Source: DB1 sp049323655
GTDB taxonomy: Bacteria > Desulfobacterota > Desulfobulbia > Desulfobulbales > SURF-16
Assembly: GCA_049323655.1 (NCBI GenBank)
Contig: JBMONO010000051.1
Coordinates: 62,001 to 126,000, forward strand
Direction: 5' to 3'
Length of the DNA: 64,000 nt
A program made the position numbers and the translations under genes. Shown one piece after another: positions 1-7,793 of the stretch (position 1 is the stretch's first letter; each line of letters starts with the position of its first letter). The notes under the pieces were generated by a model. It was given only the letters and a program-made list of their open reading frames with translations. It was not told the DNA's origin and did not search any database.

Positions 1-1
1 C

Positions 2-2131
2 CTGCATCTCTGCCAGATCAAACAGCAACTCGACCTGCCGGTGCCGGATGGCTTCATCATCTCCACCGCCGCCTTCGACCACTTCCTTGCCGGCAACGAC
101 CTCCGCAAACAAATCAACGCCATTCTGGCCCGGACCGATATCAACTCTCTCCCGTCACTGACGGACGCCTCCCATGCTCTGCGCGACCTCATCGCCACCG
201 CGGAGCTGCCGCGCAGACTGCAGAAGGAGATCATGACCGCCGCAGACCGGCTCGCCGCCCGCCATGATTGCCGTTTTTTCGCCGTCCGCAGCAGCGCGGT
301 GGGAGAAGATTCGGTTCTCTCCTTTGCCGGTCAGTATGACTCGCTGCTCACCGTCGACCACACTGCCATCCTGGCCGCCTACAAGCAGGTGCTGGCAAGC
401 AAGTATTCCCCGCGGGCGCTCTCTTACCGGATCCGCAACGGACTGTTTGACGAAGAAACTCCCATGGCGGTACTGGTGCTGGAAATGGTTGATGCCCGCT
501 GCAGCGGAGCGGCCACATCGGTTGTGACGGAAAAAGGGGATCTCAGCGAAGTCGTCATCCATGCCACCGAGGGATTAGGCGACCGCCTGCTCGGCGGGAA
601 AAGCGCGACCCAAACCATTACCGTCATTGCAGACGGAAAAAGCTTTCGCATTAAGCAGCAGCCGTCGACAAGGCCGATTTCACCGGGAATGTCTCCTTCC
701 CCATCCATCAGCTCTGCCACCCCCATCCTGTCGGACCTCCATGCTCACCAACTCGCCGGCTGGTGTCGAATGCTGAACGATTATTACCACGTCCCCCAGG
801 AAATCGAGTGGAGCCTTGGCAGAGATGGTCGGCTCCTGCTGCTACAGACGCGCTGCACCCTCAACGCATTCCCGGAACAGATAACAAGCCGACCGGATAT
901 CAGCGATTTTCCTACGGCGATGCTGACCGGGCAGCCGGCAGCAAACGGCGCCGGCTGTGGCGAGGTCTTTCTCCTGGAAAACGAGGCACAACTCGGAACA
1001 GTCCCAGCCAATGCCGTTCTCGTCACCGCCATCACTCCCCCCGCTTATGTTCCGGTGCTCAGCCGGGTCAGCGCCGTGGTGGCCGATCTCGGTTGCGCCG
1101 CCGACCATTTTTCCTCGGTGGCCCGCGAACTGGGGGTGCCGGTGGTTGTCGGCACCGGCCAGGCCACCACGACCCTTGTCCCCGGCCAGATCATCACCGT
1201 CTGGGGAGATGGCGGCCAGGTTTTTGCCGGACCCATCGCCTCTCTGCTCCACCACCCCGTGTACCGGCGACGGGTTCCGACGCTTCCCGCCCACCATGCT
1301 TTGGCCAAGGCTGCCCCCTTCCTTTTTCCCCTCCGGCTGATCTCTCCGGCAACCTCCGATTTTTCCGCTGATAACTGCCGCTCGCTTCATGACGTCATCC
1401 GTTTTGTCCACGAAATGGGGGTCCAGTCCATGTTTTATCAGGCGCGGCGACGCTCCCTGCCCGCCAGGGACACCTTCTGTCTGCAATGCGGACTGCCGCT
1501 GACCCTCTATATCCTCGATCTGGGCGGCGGGGTCAGGACGGTTGCCGGAGATGCCGGCACCATCACCCCCGACGATCTGCTCTCCGTACCCCTCACCGCT
1601 CTGCTGCAAGGGCTGACCCATCCGGGAATCACCTGGCATCATCGCCACTTCGATTGGAAACACTTCAGCGAGACGATCATGGGTGACGGCATTGTCAGCC
1701 ATGATGATCCCAGCTTGGCAAGCTATGCCCTCGTTTCGTCCGATTACCTGAATCTGAACCTGCGCTTCGGCTATCATTTTGCCGTCCTTGACTGCTTGTG
1801 CAGCGTCACTGCTGAAGCGAATTACATCATCCTCCATTTCGCCGGGGGCGGGGGTGATGCCCGCGGCATCGAACTGCGCCTCATGCTGCTGGCAGACGTT
1901 CTGAAAAGATTCGGATTTACTGTGACAGGCAAAGGGGATTTGCTTGAGGCGCGGTTCCTGCGCTATAATGAAACGGTGCTGCGCCAGCGGCTCGACATGG
2001 TGGGACGTCTGCTGGCCGCTACCCGGTTATTGGACATGACTATCACTGACGAAAAAATGGCGCTGGACATGGCGGAACGGTTCATGAACGGGACGTATGA
2101 CTTTTCCGGCGGCACTCACTCGATCAGATAA
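2..2131 (+). CDS. PEP synthase-like protein (PEP/pyruvate-binding plus swivelling phosphohistidine domain), 5' partial
   Basis: The reading frame is open to the first base of the window, so the start lies upstream; a GTG at 41 is internal to a conserved stretch (LPVPDGFIIST). The N-terminal half carries the ATP-grasp-like PPDK/PEP-synthase nucleotide domain, with FFAVRSSAVGEDS near visible residue 80 and EGLGDRLLGGKS near 180. A swivelling phosphohistidine domain follows at about 320-400; its segment DHFSSVARELGVP keeps the histidine normally phosphorylated in the family. The last ~270 residues match nothing I recognise and replace the C-terminal TIM barrel that binds pyruvate/PEP in true PEP synthase. 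The protein could therefore move phosphate from ATP to the histidine but probably does not make PEP. A phosphatase gene and an NtrC-type regulator follow, suggesting a signalling role (inference). Stop TAA at 2129-2131. Confidence 0.8.
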   Translation: MHLCQIKQQLDLPVPDGFIISTAAFDHFLAGNDLRKQINAILARTDINSLPSLTDASHALRDLIATAELPRRLQKEIMTAADRLAARHDCRFFAVRSSAVGEDSVLSFAGQYDSLLTVDHTAILAAYKQVLASKYSPRALSYRIRNGLFDEETPMAVLVLEMVDARCSGAATSVVTEKGDLSEVVIHATEGLGDRLLGGKSATQTITVIADGKSFRIKQQPSTRPISPGMSPSPSISSATPILSDLHAHQLAGWCRMLNDYYHVPQEIEWSLGRDGRLLLLQTRCTLNAFPEQITSRPDISDFPTAMLTGQPAANGAGCGEVFLLENEAQLGTVPANAVLVTAITPPAYVPVLSRVSAVVADLGCAADHFSSVARELGVPVVVGTGQATTTLVPGQIITVWGDGGQVFAGPIASLLHHPVYRRRVPTLPAHHALAKAAPFLFPLRLISPATSDFSADNCRSLHDVIRFVHEMGVQSMFYQARRRSLPARDTFCLQCGLPLTLYILDLGGGVRTVAGDAGTITPDDLLSVPLTALLQGLTHPGITWHHRHFDWKHFSETIMGDGIVSHDDPSLASYALVSSDYLNLNLRFGYHFAVLDCLCSVTAEANYIILHFAGGGGDARGIELRLMLLADVLKRFGFTVTGKGDLLEARFLRYNETVLRQRLDMVGRLLAATRLLDMTITDEKMALDMAERFMNGTYDFSGGTHSIR

Positions 2132-2147
2132 CACCTTTAACTTGATG

Positions 2148-2201
2148 CACTTTAGACACTTTAGGCATTTTAGACACTTTAGGCACTTTAGGCACTTTAA
2201 C
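2148..2201. repeat. Tandem 9-base repeat, six copies
   Basis: Six consecutive copies of CACTTTAGR lie between the PEP-synthase-like gene and the phosphatase gene; copy 3 reads CATTTTAGA and copy 6 ends in AAC. The unit is a multiple of three, so the opposite strand reads as an open Lys-Val-Pro/Ser repeat, which I take as a by-product. It may be a slippage-prone spacer. Confidence 0.85.
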
Positions 2202-2249
2202 ACATAACCACTCCAGTGGTGACATCAGGAGTTCTGAACGTACCCGTAA

Positions 2250-3308
2250 ATGTCTGCCTATCACCTCAACTGGATTACCAGAAGTCTCGCCGTCGGCCAT
2301 GCGCCGATGTCCTATGCTGAACTCGATGCCATCAGGGATCAGGGGATCGATGCCATTGTCAACCTCTGCGGCGAGTTCTGCGATCTGCACCAGATCGAAC
2401 GGGATTCCGGCTTTGAGGTCTACTTTCTGCCCATTTCCGACGACTCGACACCGGACATGGCCGAAATGGAAAAAGGGCTGCACTGGCTCGACGAGGCCAT
2501 CTATCTCGGCAAGAAGGTTCTGGTCCACTGCCGCCACGGCATCGGCCGGACCGGAACCTTTGTCACCGCCTACCTGCTGCGACGTGGGCTCGGCATAAAG
2601 ATGGCGGAAAAGGCACTAAAAAACAGTAAAGCCACCCCCAGTCATTTCTCCCAGTGGCGACTGCTGAAAAAATACGGTAAGCAGACGGGAACGCTGACCA
2701 TCCGTGAGCCAAGTCTGGAAAACCGCGACATTGTTGACCTGAGCGGTTTCTTCGCCGAATATGAAGGGCTGGTAACAGAAGTGGAAAACCGGATCATTCT
2801 TTTCACCGGCGGGCAGACGCCGCGCTGCGGCATCGACCGGACGGATGGTTGCCGGCGCTACTTCGAACTGCCGCTCATCGAGGCCATCTATCTGAGCAAC
2901 AAGATGAACAAAACCCTGAGCAGCACCGTGCGCGAAGAGGTCATCGCCAGGGCGATTATCGCCTCCCGTCTGAGCCGCCGCCTGGCCCAGAGGGCCGAGG
3001 TGACAACCATCACCGAGCTGGAGGCATTCTATCTGCGGGAGAAAATCGACTGCCCGCTGCTCAGGCAGTCATGTCTGATGGAAAAATTCAGACCCCTGAG
3101 CTGCCGCCTTTATGGTATCACGCCGCCATTGCCCGATTTCCCCGACTGCGACACCATGCTCGACAGCCTCTCCCGTACCGTGTTCCTTGCCCTTTCCGGT
3201 GTGTTGCCGGAAAAATCGCTGTTTCGCGCCTCCTGCGCCGACACCGTGTCCGGCAGATTTATCCAGACCTATTTTCATTACCTGAACGCCATGGGGAAAG
3301 CCGGATGA
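2250..3308 (+). CDS. Dual-specificity protein phosphatase fused to a YkgJ-like cysteine cluster
   Basis: 352 residues. The first ~150 form a cysteine-based dual-specificity phosphatase: the P-loop is HCRHGIGRTGT (nucleophile Cys94, Arg100), preceded by an Asp-rich loop (SDDSTPDM, residues 63-70) that can supply the general acid. The C-terminal ~180 residues carry PRCGIDRTDGC, then DCPLLRQSC and FRPLSCRLYG, the spacing and RPxxCRxYG signature of YkgJ-type zinc/iron-sulfur clusters. I read the protein as a phosphatase joined to a metal or redox module. It follows the PEP-synthase-like gene and overlaps the next regulator by four bases (ATGA), so translation is probably coupled. The substrate is unknown; the neighbouring phosphohistidine protein or the regulator are obvious candidates (inference). 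Confidence 0.85.
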   Translation: MSAYHLNWITRSLAVGHAPMSYAELDAIRDQGIDAIVNLCGEFCDLHQIERDSGFEVYFLPISDDSTPDMAEMEKGLHWLDEAIYLGKKVLVHCRHGIGRTGTFVTAYLLRRGLGIKMAEKALKNSKATPSHFSQWRLLKKYGKQTGTLTIREPSLENRDIVDLSGFFAEYEGLVTEVENRIILFTGGQTPRCGIDRTDGCRRYFELPLIEAIYLSNKMNKTLSSTVREEVIARAIIASRLSRRLAQRAEVTTITELEAFYLREKIDCPLLRQSCLMEKFRPLSCRLYGITPPLPDFPDCDTMLDSLSRTVFLALSGVLPEKSLFRASCADTVSGRFIQTYFHYLNAMGKAG

Positions 3309-4744
3309 AAAAGAACGCGGAGCCGCCGATCACCACCCCGCAGCCCCTGGTGCTGCTCGTCGATGACGAACCGGACATGCTCAGCATGCTGAGTCTCATC
3401 GTCCGCCGCCAGTGCCGGTGTGACGTCACCCTCGCCACCAGCGGCGCCGAAGCGGTCCGGGAGATGAAACGCCATTGCCCTGACGTAGTGGTCACCGACA
3501 TCAAGATGCCGGACCTGGACGGTCTGACGTTGCTCAAAAAAATCCGGGAACTTGACGAAACCGTGTCAGTCATCATCATGACCGGTTACGGCACCATTGA
3601 AATGGCGGTACAGGCCCTGAAGGACGGGGCCTATGATTTTCTCGAAAAGCCCTTCGACAAGGACCACATCATCCGGGTCATCCGCAACTGCCTCGAACGC
3701 ACCAGACTGCTGCGCGACAACCGGCAACTCCAGGAACGTCTGGCCGGGGTAAGCCCGCCGACAGGCTTCGTCGGCCAGTCTCCGGCCCTGCGGCGGGCCA
3801 TGGAACTCATCGCCAGGGTGGCGGATACCGATGCCACCGTGCTGATCCGGGGCGAATCGGGCACCGGCAAGGAAGGAGCGGCGCGGGCCCTGCACTCATT
3901 AAGCAGCAGGCGCCGGCAGAAGATGATCGTCGTCAACTGTCCGGCCCTGCCGGAGCAGATTCTTGAAAGCGAGCTGTTCGGTTACCACAAGGGGGCGTTT
4001 ACCGGCGCGACGCAGGACAAACAGGGGCTCTTCCTTGCCGCCAATCATTCGACGATCCTCCTCGATGAAATCGCCGACATCCCGGTCTCCATCCAGACCA
4101 AACTGCTGCGCGTTCTCCAGGAAAAGGAGATTCAGCCCCTGGGCCAGAACGATACGATCAAGATTGACGTCCGGGTCGTTGCCTCCACCAATCAGAACCT
4201 GGAGGGCAAAATGGCAACCGGAGAATTCCGGGAGGATCTCTTTTACCGCCTCAATGTCGTGACCGTCACCATGCCGAGCCTGCGGGAGATGCAGGACGAC
4301 ATCCCCATCCTTGTCCGCCATTTCCTCCACATCTATGCGCAGCAATACAAACGGCCGCATCTGACCATTACCCCGGAGGCAATGGCGATGCTCTACCACC
4401 GCCCCTGGCCCGGCAATGTCCGGGAGTTGCAGAACACCATCCAGCGGGCCGTGCTGCTGGCCTCGGGAAACAGCATTGACGTGACCGCGATCAGCGCCAC
4501 CGTGAACGAAGAAGAGGAACAGGCACGATCGGACGCCTTTCAGCAGCTGACTCAGCTGCCGTATAATGATGCCAAAGCAACCATCGTCGACCGTTTTTCC
4601 ACCTTTTACATCACCGAACTGCTGATGAGACATCATGGTAATGTCTCGGCGGCGGCCAAGGAAAGCGGCATCGACCGCCAGGCGTTGCAACGCCTCATGC
4701 GGCGCTATAAAATACGCTCCGACAATTTCAGGATCAACGACTGA
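3305..4744 (+). CDS. NtrC-family sigma-54-dependent response regulator
   Basis: 479 residues from the ATG in the ATGA overlap; the frame stays open upstream but that part shadows the phosphatase gene. Receiver domain at about 14-130 with acidic pair Asp20/Asp21 and phospho-acceptor Asp65 (VVVTDIKMP). The AAA+ domain has Walker A GESGTGKE at 183-190, the sigma-54 contact loop GAFTGA, and Walker B ILLDEI. The C-terminal Fis-type helix-turn-helix reads NVSAAAKESGIDRQALQRL. It should activate RpoN promoters when phosphorylated. No histidine kinase is visible downstream; a partner may lie left of the window, or phosphate may come through the unusual upstream genes (inference). Confidence 0.93.
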   Translation: MKKNAEPPITTPQPLVLLVDDEPDMLSMLSLIVRRQCRCDVTLATSGAEAVREMKRHCPDVVVTDIKMPDLDGLTLLKKIRELDETVSVIIMTGYGTIEMAVQALKDGAYDFLEKPFDKDHIIRVIRNCLERTRLLRDNRQLQERLAGVSPPTGFVGQSPALRRAMELIARVADTDATVLIRGESGTGKEGAARALHSLSSRRRQKMIVVNCPALPEQILESELFGYHKGAFTGATQDKQGLFLAANHSTILLDEIADIPVSIQTKLLRVLQEKEIQPLGQNDTIKIDVRVVASTNQNLEGKMATGEFREDLFYRLNVVTVTMPSLREMQDDIPILVRHFLHIYAQQYKRPHLTITPEAMAMLYHRPWPGNVRELQNTIQRAVLLASGNSIDVTAISATVNEEEEQARSDAFQQLTQLPYNDAKATIVDRFSTFYITELLMRHHGNVSAAAKESGIDRQALQRLMRRYKIRSDNFRIND

Positions 4745-4784
4745 TGAGGAGGGAAAAGCGGGGTGCGACCGACACTTCACCCTG

Positions 4785-5324
4785 TCAGGAAGTGAAAGCC
4801 ACGAACTCGGTCTGTTCCATGGCCAGTTCCATGTGGAAACGGCTGGTGCCGATGGCAAACGAAATCCGGCGGTTGCTCTGATAATCCATCTCCGGGGTAA
4901 GAGTGATGGCGTTATTTAAGGACAGCGCCTTGGGCTGGCCGCAGTAGGAAGTAAGGTCAAACTTGCTTTCCACCATGCTCATGGCCCGTCCCATCATCTG
5001 ATTGGTCATCTCCCCCATGGTGTCAATCACCTCGTTCGAGGTATGCTCCTTGGCCAGCTCCGCCTCCGGCAATCCCATGCTGGTCATGTAACTGCGATAG
5101 AGATCCATTGCCGCCTCGGCTGAAAAATTCATAATCACCAGCCCATTGTAATCGCCGGAAAACATGACGAAACACCCTACCTCCGGTTTCAGGCTCACCT
5201 GGGGGATAGCCTGAAAGGTGGTGGAATACTTGATCGTTTTCTTCGTGCTTTTTTCCAGGGTCTTCTTGATCGCCTGGGCAAAGATATTTGCTACGATATC
5301 AATCGTTTCCTGTTCAGCAACCAT
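4785..5324 (-). CDS. CheX/CheC-like chemotaxis phosphatase family protein
   Basis: 179 residues, one CheX-like alpha/beta domain and no signal peptide. The first helix (IDIVANIFAQAIKKTLE) and the segment NEVIDTMGEMTNQMMGRA (about 114-131) fit the family helix whose E-x-x-N pair hydrolyses phospho-CheY; here the pair is Glu and Asn in GEMTN. It probably dephosphorylates a receiver domain. No other chemotaxis genes are adjacent, and it converges with the NtrC-type regulator at 3305-4744. A 6-base stem (CACTTC/GAAGTG, 4773-4794) spans the junction and overlaps the stop. It could equally be an uncharacterised relative of CheX; the exact subfamily is unsure. Confidence 0.75.
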   Translation of the reverse strand: MVAEQETIDIVANIFAQAIKKTLEKSTKKTIKYSTTFQAIPQVSLKPEVGCFVMFSGDYNGLVIMNFSAEAAMDLYRSYMTSMGLPEAELAKEHTSNEVIDTMGEMTNQMMGRAMSMVESKFDLTSYCGQPKALSLNNAITLTPEMDYQSNRRISFAIGTSRFHMELAMEQTEFVAFTS

Positions 5325-5637
5325 GGATGTTCACGCTCCTGTTCTGTAAATAATCTTCCCTCGACAGCTCCCATTGTGCATGATGGGCTCGCGTCGTGTC
5401 AATATTTTTCGCGCACTGCCAACGCCCCGATATTGTCCTCTATCGAACACACGGAAATACCTTGACATGACAACAATTATCAGGTTATTTTTTGTGTTGT
5501 TTTCCCGTGCGGCAGGTGCCGATAGGCACGGGAATCATGCGCAGAACCATCAGCACGATGTTTTTCCCCATCCCCTGCCTCCGGCATGGCTGTAAGACAA
5601 TCGTAGATTTCATCAACCCTTTGTTTCTCGCCGTCCC
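5325..5637. other. Intergenic region upstream of the LtaS-like gene
   Basis: No convincing gene. A 34-codon frame (ATG 5537, TGA 5639-5641) ends in a TTGA overlap with the proposed TTG start at 5638, which would allow translational coupling, but it has only a weak Shine-Dalgarno and no recognisable product. Promoters for the divergent CheX-like gene and the LtaS-like gene presumably lie here; I could not place them confidently. Confidence 0.4.
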
Positions 5638-7764
5638 TTGAAAAAGAATATCTTTTTGACCCTTTCCGCGCTGCCCTTTCTGCTGCCAGCCTTCTGGCGC
5701 TTGGTGGAACAAGGCTTCAGCCGCCCCATCGGACTGCTGTCCGATTGCGCCCTCGGACTGCTGCTCTGGTTGGCTATACTGTTCCTCCCTCACTGGCTAC
5801 GTATGCTTCCGCTCCTGCTCTGGGCCGTCTTCCAGATCGGCGCAATTGAACTTTACGCAGCCATGCAACGCTTCCCCAGCTGGCAAGATGCCCACTATCT
5901 CTTTGACCCGGTTTTCATAAAAAACAGTACGGCCGGACTCAATCTTACCGCCCCATACAAGACGGCGACAATGCTCGCCACGGTCATTCTCTTCATGGCG
6001 TTGCCCTCTCGCAGACCAGCATGGCGATCGGCAGGGCTTGGCCTGTCCATCACACTCATCCTCTTTGCGACCCATGGCGCTCTGAGTCCGAAATTCGCCG
6101 ACACCGCCATCGCCGCCCGATTCAACCCCCTTCACTGGCTTATCAACGACGCCGTTGCCGTGCTGTTGCGACCCGCTGCTCCTGCCCTGACGGAATCTGA
6201 TCTTCCGGCAGGGGTACGTCAGCTCGATCTAAACGGAACACCCCTGACGGCAAAAGGACAGGCCAAAAATGTTCTCATTGTCGTTCTGGAGGGGATCACC
6301 GGACTCTACCACCCGGAAATCCGCCAGGCAATGCAGGTTACCGACAATGCCATGGTGATGGAGGGACTTGTCGAAAATACCCGACACGCCATGCTGATTC
6401 CCGACTTTGTCACCCACAGCGTCCAGACCATTCGTGGCCTCTATGCCATTCTTTGCGGCGATTTCAGCAAACTATCCATGAAAACACCCAAGGCGCTCGA
6501 ACTGCCTCCAGGATCGGAACAGGCACAAAATGCCCTGCCGGCCCAGCTGGCCGCCCATGGCTGGAGCACTCATTTCCTCCAGGGTGCTGGTCTGACCTTT
6601 ATGAGCAAGGATCGCATCATGCCGAAAATAGGCTTTCAGCATGTGCACGGTCAGGAGTGGTTCAACGAACAAGATCCCTATCCTTTTGAATGGGGCGTAA
6701 GTGACCCGACTTTTTTCAAGGGGGCGCGCCGCTACATCGCCGATCTGCAGGCAAAAGGAGATCCCTGGATGCTGACCCTGCTCACCGTCGGCACGCATCA
6801 CCCTTACGCCCCGGCATCTGAAGCCGTCTCCCGGCGTTATCCGAACAGAGTGCAGGCCGCGGTGGCCATGCTGGATGAAGCGGTAGCCGACTTTCTTAAA
6901 GGAATCAGGGAAGACGGCGTGCTGGAAAACACCCTGATCATTATCACTTCAGATGAATCACACGGTGCGCCCTTTGCCGAATGGATGTGCAGCTGGGGGC
7001 TCGGAATCGTCATGGCGCCGGAACAGAAGAAGCTGCCGCGCCTGAAACAGGGAACCTTCGGCCTGGTCGATATCAGCGCATCGGTGTTGGACTACTTCGG
7101 CCTGCCCCAGCCGGCAACCATAATCGGCAGAAGTTTTTTCCGGGATTACGACAAGCCGAGGGAAATGGTTGCCTATACCGCCGGCAAACTGCGCTGGCAC
7201 ACAACGGACAATCTGCGCTACGAATGCGGCTGGAATTCAGACACCTGCCTGGTGACGGAGGCCGACAGCCTGCTCGGCTATCCCGCCATTCCCCTGCGGC
7301 CTGACACGAACAACATGGCTCCTCTTCTTTTTTCCCGGGCTGCATTTCTCGACAACAAGCTGATCAACAAAACCGGCCCGCGGGAAATGCGTTTTGCCAA
7401 CGGGGAGATCCGTCGTCTGCCAACCAAAGTAATCAACGAATGGTCGGAAAATCTCATTGGTGCCCAGTACCTCGATTTCCCGAAAAACTCGAAAATTCAT
7501 GTCTCCATGCGAATCAGAGCGATAGAGGCTGATGAACACGGCATCCTGTTGCAACTCAATCTCCGCCAGTATGAACATCTGGTGGGCGACATATCCTACC
7601 CTCCCTTTCCCCTGCTGCACAAAGGCGAGGTGACGGAGATCGCATTCGACTTTGAAAACCCGAAACAACGGGAGGCTTTTTCTTTTCATCTCTTCGGCGC
7701 CGGCAACAATGCGGCAGTACAAATCGAAGAATTCAATATCATTGTAGACAGCCAAGGCAGTTGA
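5638..7764 (+). CDS. LtaS/OpgB-like membrane sulfatase-fold transferase
   Basis: 708 residues. The N-terminal ~180 contain about four hydrophobic segments. The alkaline phosphatase/sulfatase fold follows at about 205-510: NVLIVVLEGITG (metal-binding Glu), HSVQTIRGLYAILCG (Thr as the likely nucleophile), GTHHPY, and TSDESHGAP (Asp and His metal ligands). This matches enzymes that move phosphoglycerol or phosphoethanolamine to polymers outside the membrane, such as LtaS and OpgB. The last ~200 residues look beta-rich and are not typical of LtaS. In a diderm, periplasmic glucans or a surface polysaccharide are plausible acceptors. The only in-frame start is TTG with no clear Shine-Dalgarno, so the exact start is uncertain. 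The secreted TIM-barrel gene begins 29 bases downstream. Confidence 0.8.
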   Translation: MKKNIFLTLSALPFLLPAFWRLVEQGFSRPIGLLSDCALGLLLWLAILFLPHWLRMLPLLLWAVFQIGAIELYAAMQRFPSWQDAHYLFDPVFIKNSTAGLNLTAPYKTATMLATVILFMALPSRRPAWRSAGLGLSITLILFATHGALSPKFADTAIAARFNPLHWLINDAVAVLLRPAAPALTESDLPAGVRQLDLNGTPLTAKGQAKNVLIVVLEGITGLYHPEIRQAMQVTDNAMVMEGLVENTRHAMLIPDFVTHSVQTIRGLYAILCGDFSKLSMKTPKALELPPGSEQAQNALPAQLAAHGWSTHFLQGAGLTFMSKDRIMPKIGFQHVHGQEWFNEQDPYPFEWGVSDPTFFKGARRYIADLQAKGDPWMLTLLTVGTHHPYAPASEAVSRRYPNRVQAAVAMLDEAVADFLKGIREDGVLENTLIIITSDESHGAPFAEWMCSWGLGIVMAPEQKKLPRLKQGTFGLVDISASVLDYFGLPQPATIIGRSFFRDYDKPREMVAYTAGKLRWHTTDNLRYECGWNSDTCLVTEADSLLGYPAIPLRPDTNNMAPLLFSRAAFLDNKLINKTGPREMRFANGEIRRLPTKVINEWSENLIGAQYLDFPKNSKIHVSMRIRAIEADEHGILLQLNLRQYEHLVGDISYPPFPLLHKGEVTEIAFDFENPKQREAFSFHLFGAGNNAAVQIEEFNIIVDSQGS

Positions 7765-7793
7765 CCTATGCTTGTTGAGGATATTTCACCGCC

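Noticed and set aside
54..2131. True phosphoenolpyruvate synthase (ppsA)
   Set aside because: The C-terminal pyruvate/PEP-binding TIM barrel with its CGQ-type signature is missing and replaced by unrelated sequence.
2124..2537. Antisense frame with a KVPKVPKVSK repeat
   Set aside because: The repeat is only the 9-base tandem array read in reverse, and the remainder is the complement of the phosphatase domain.
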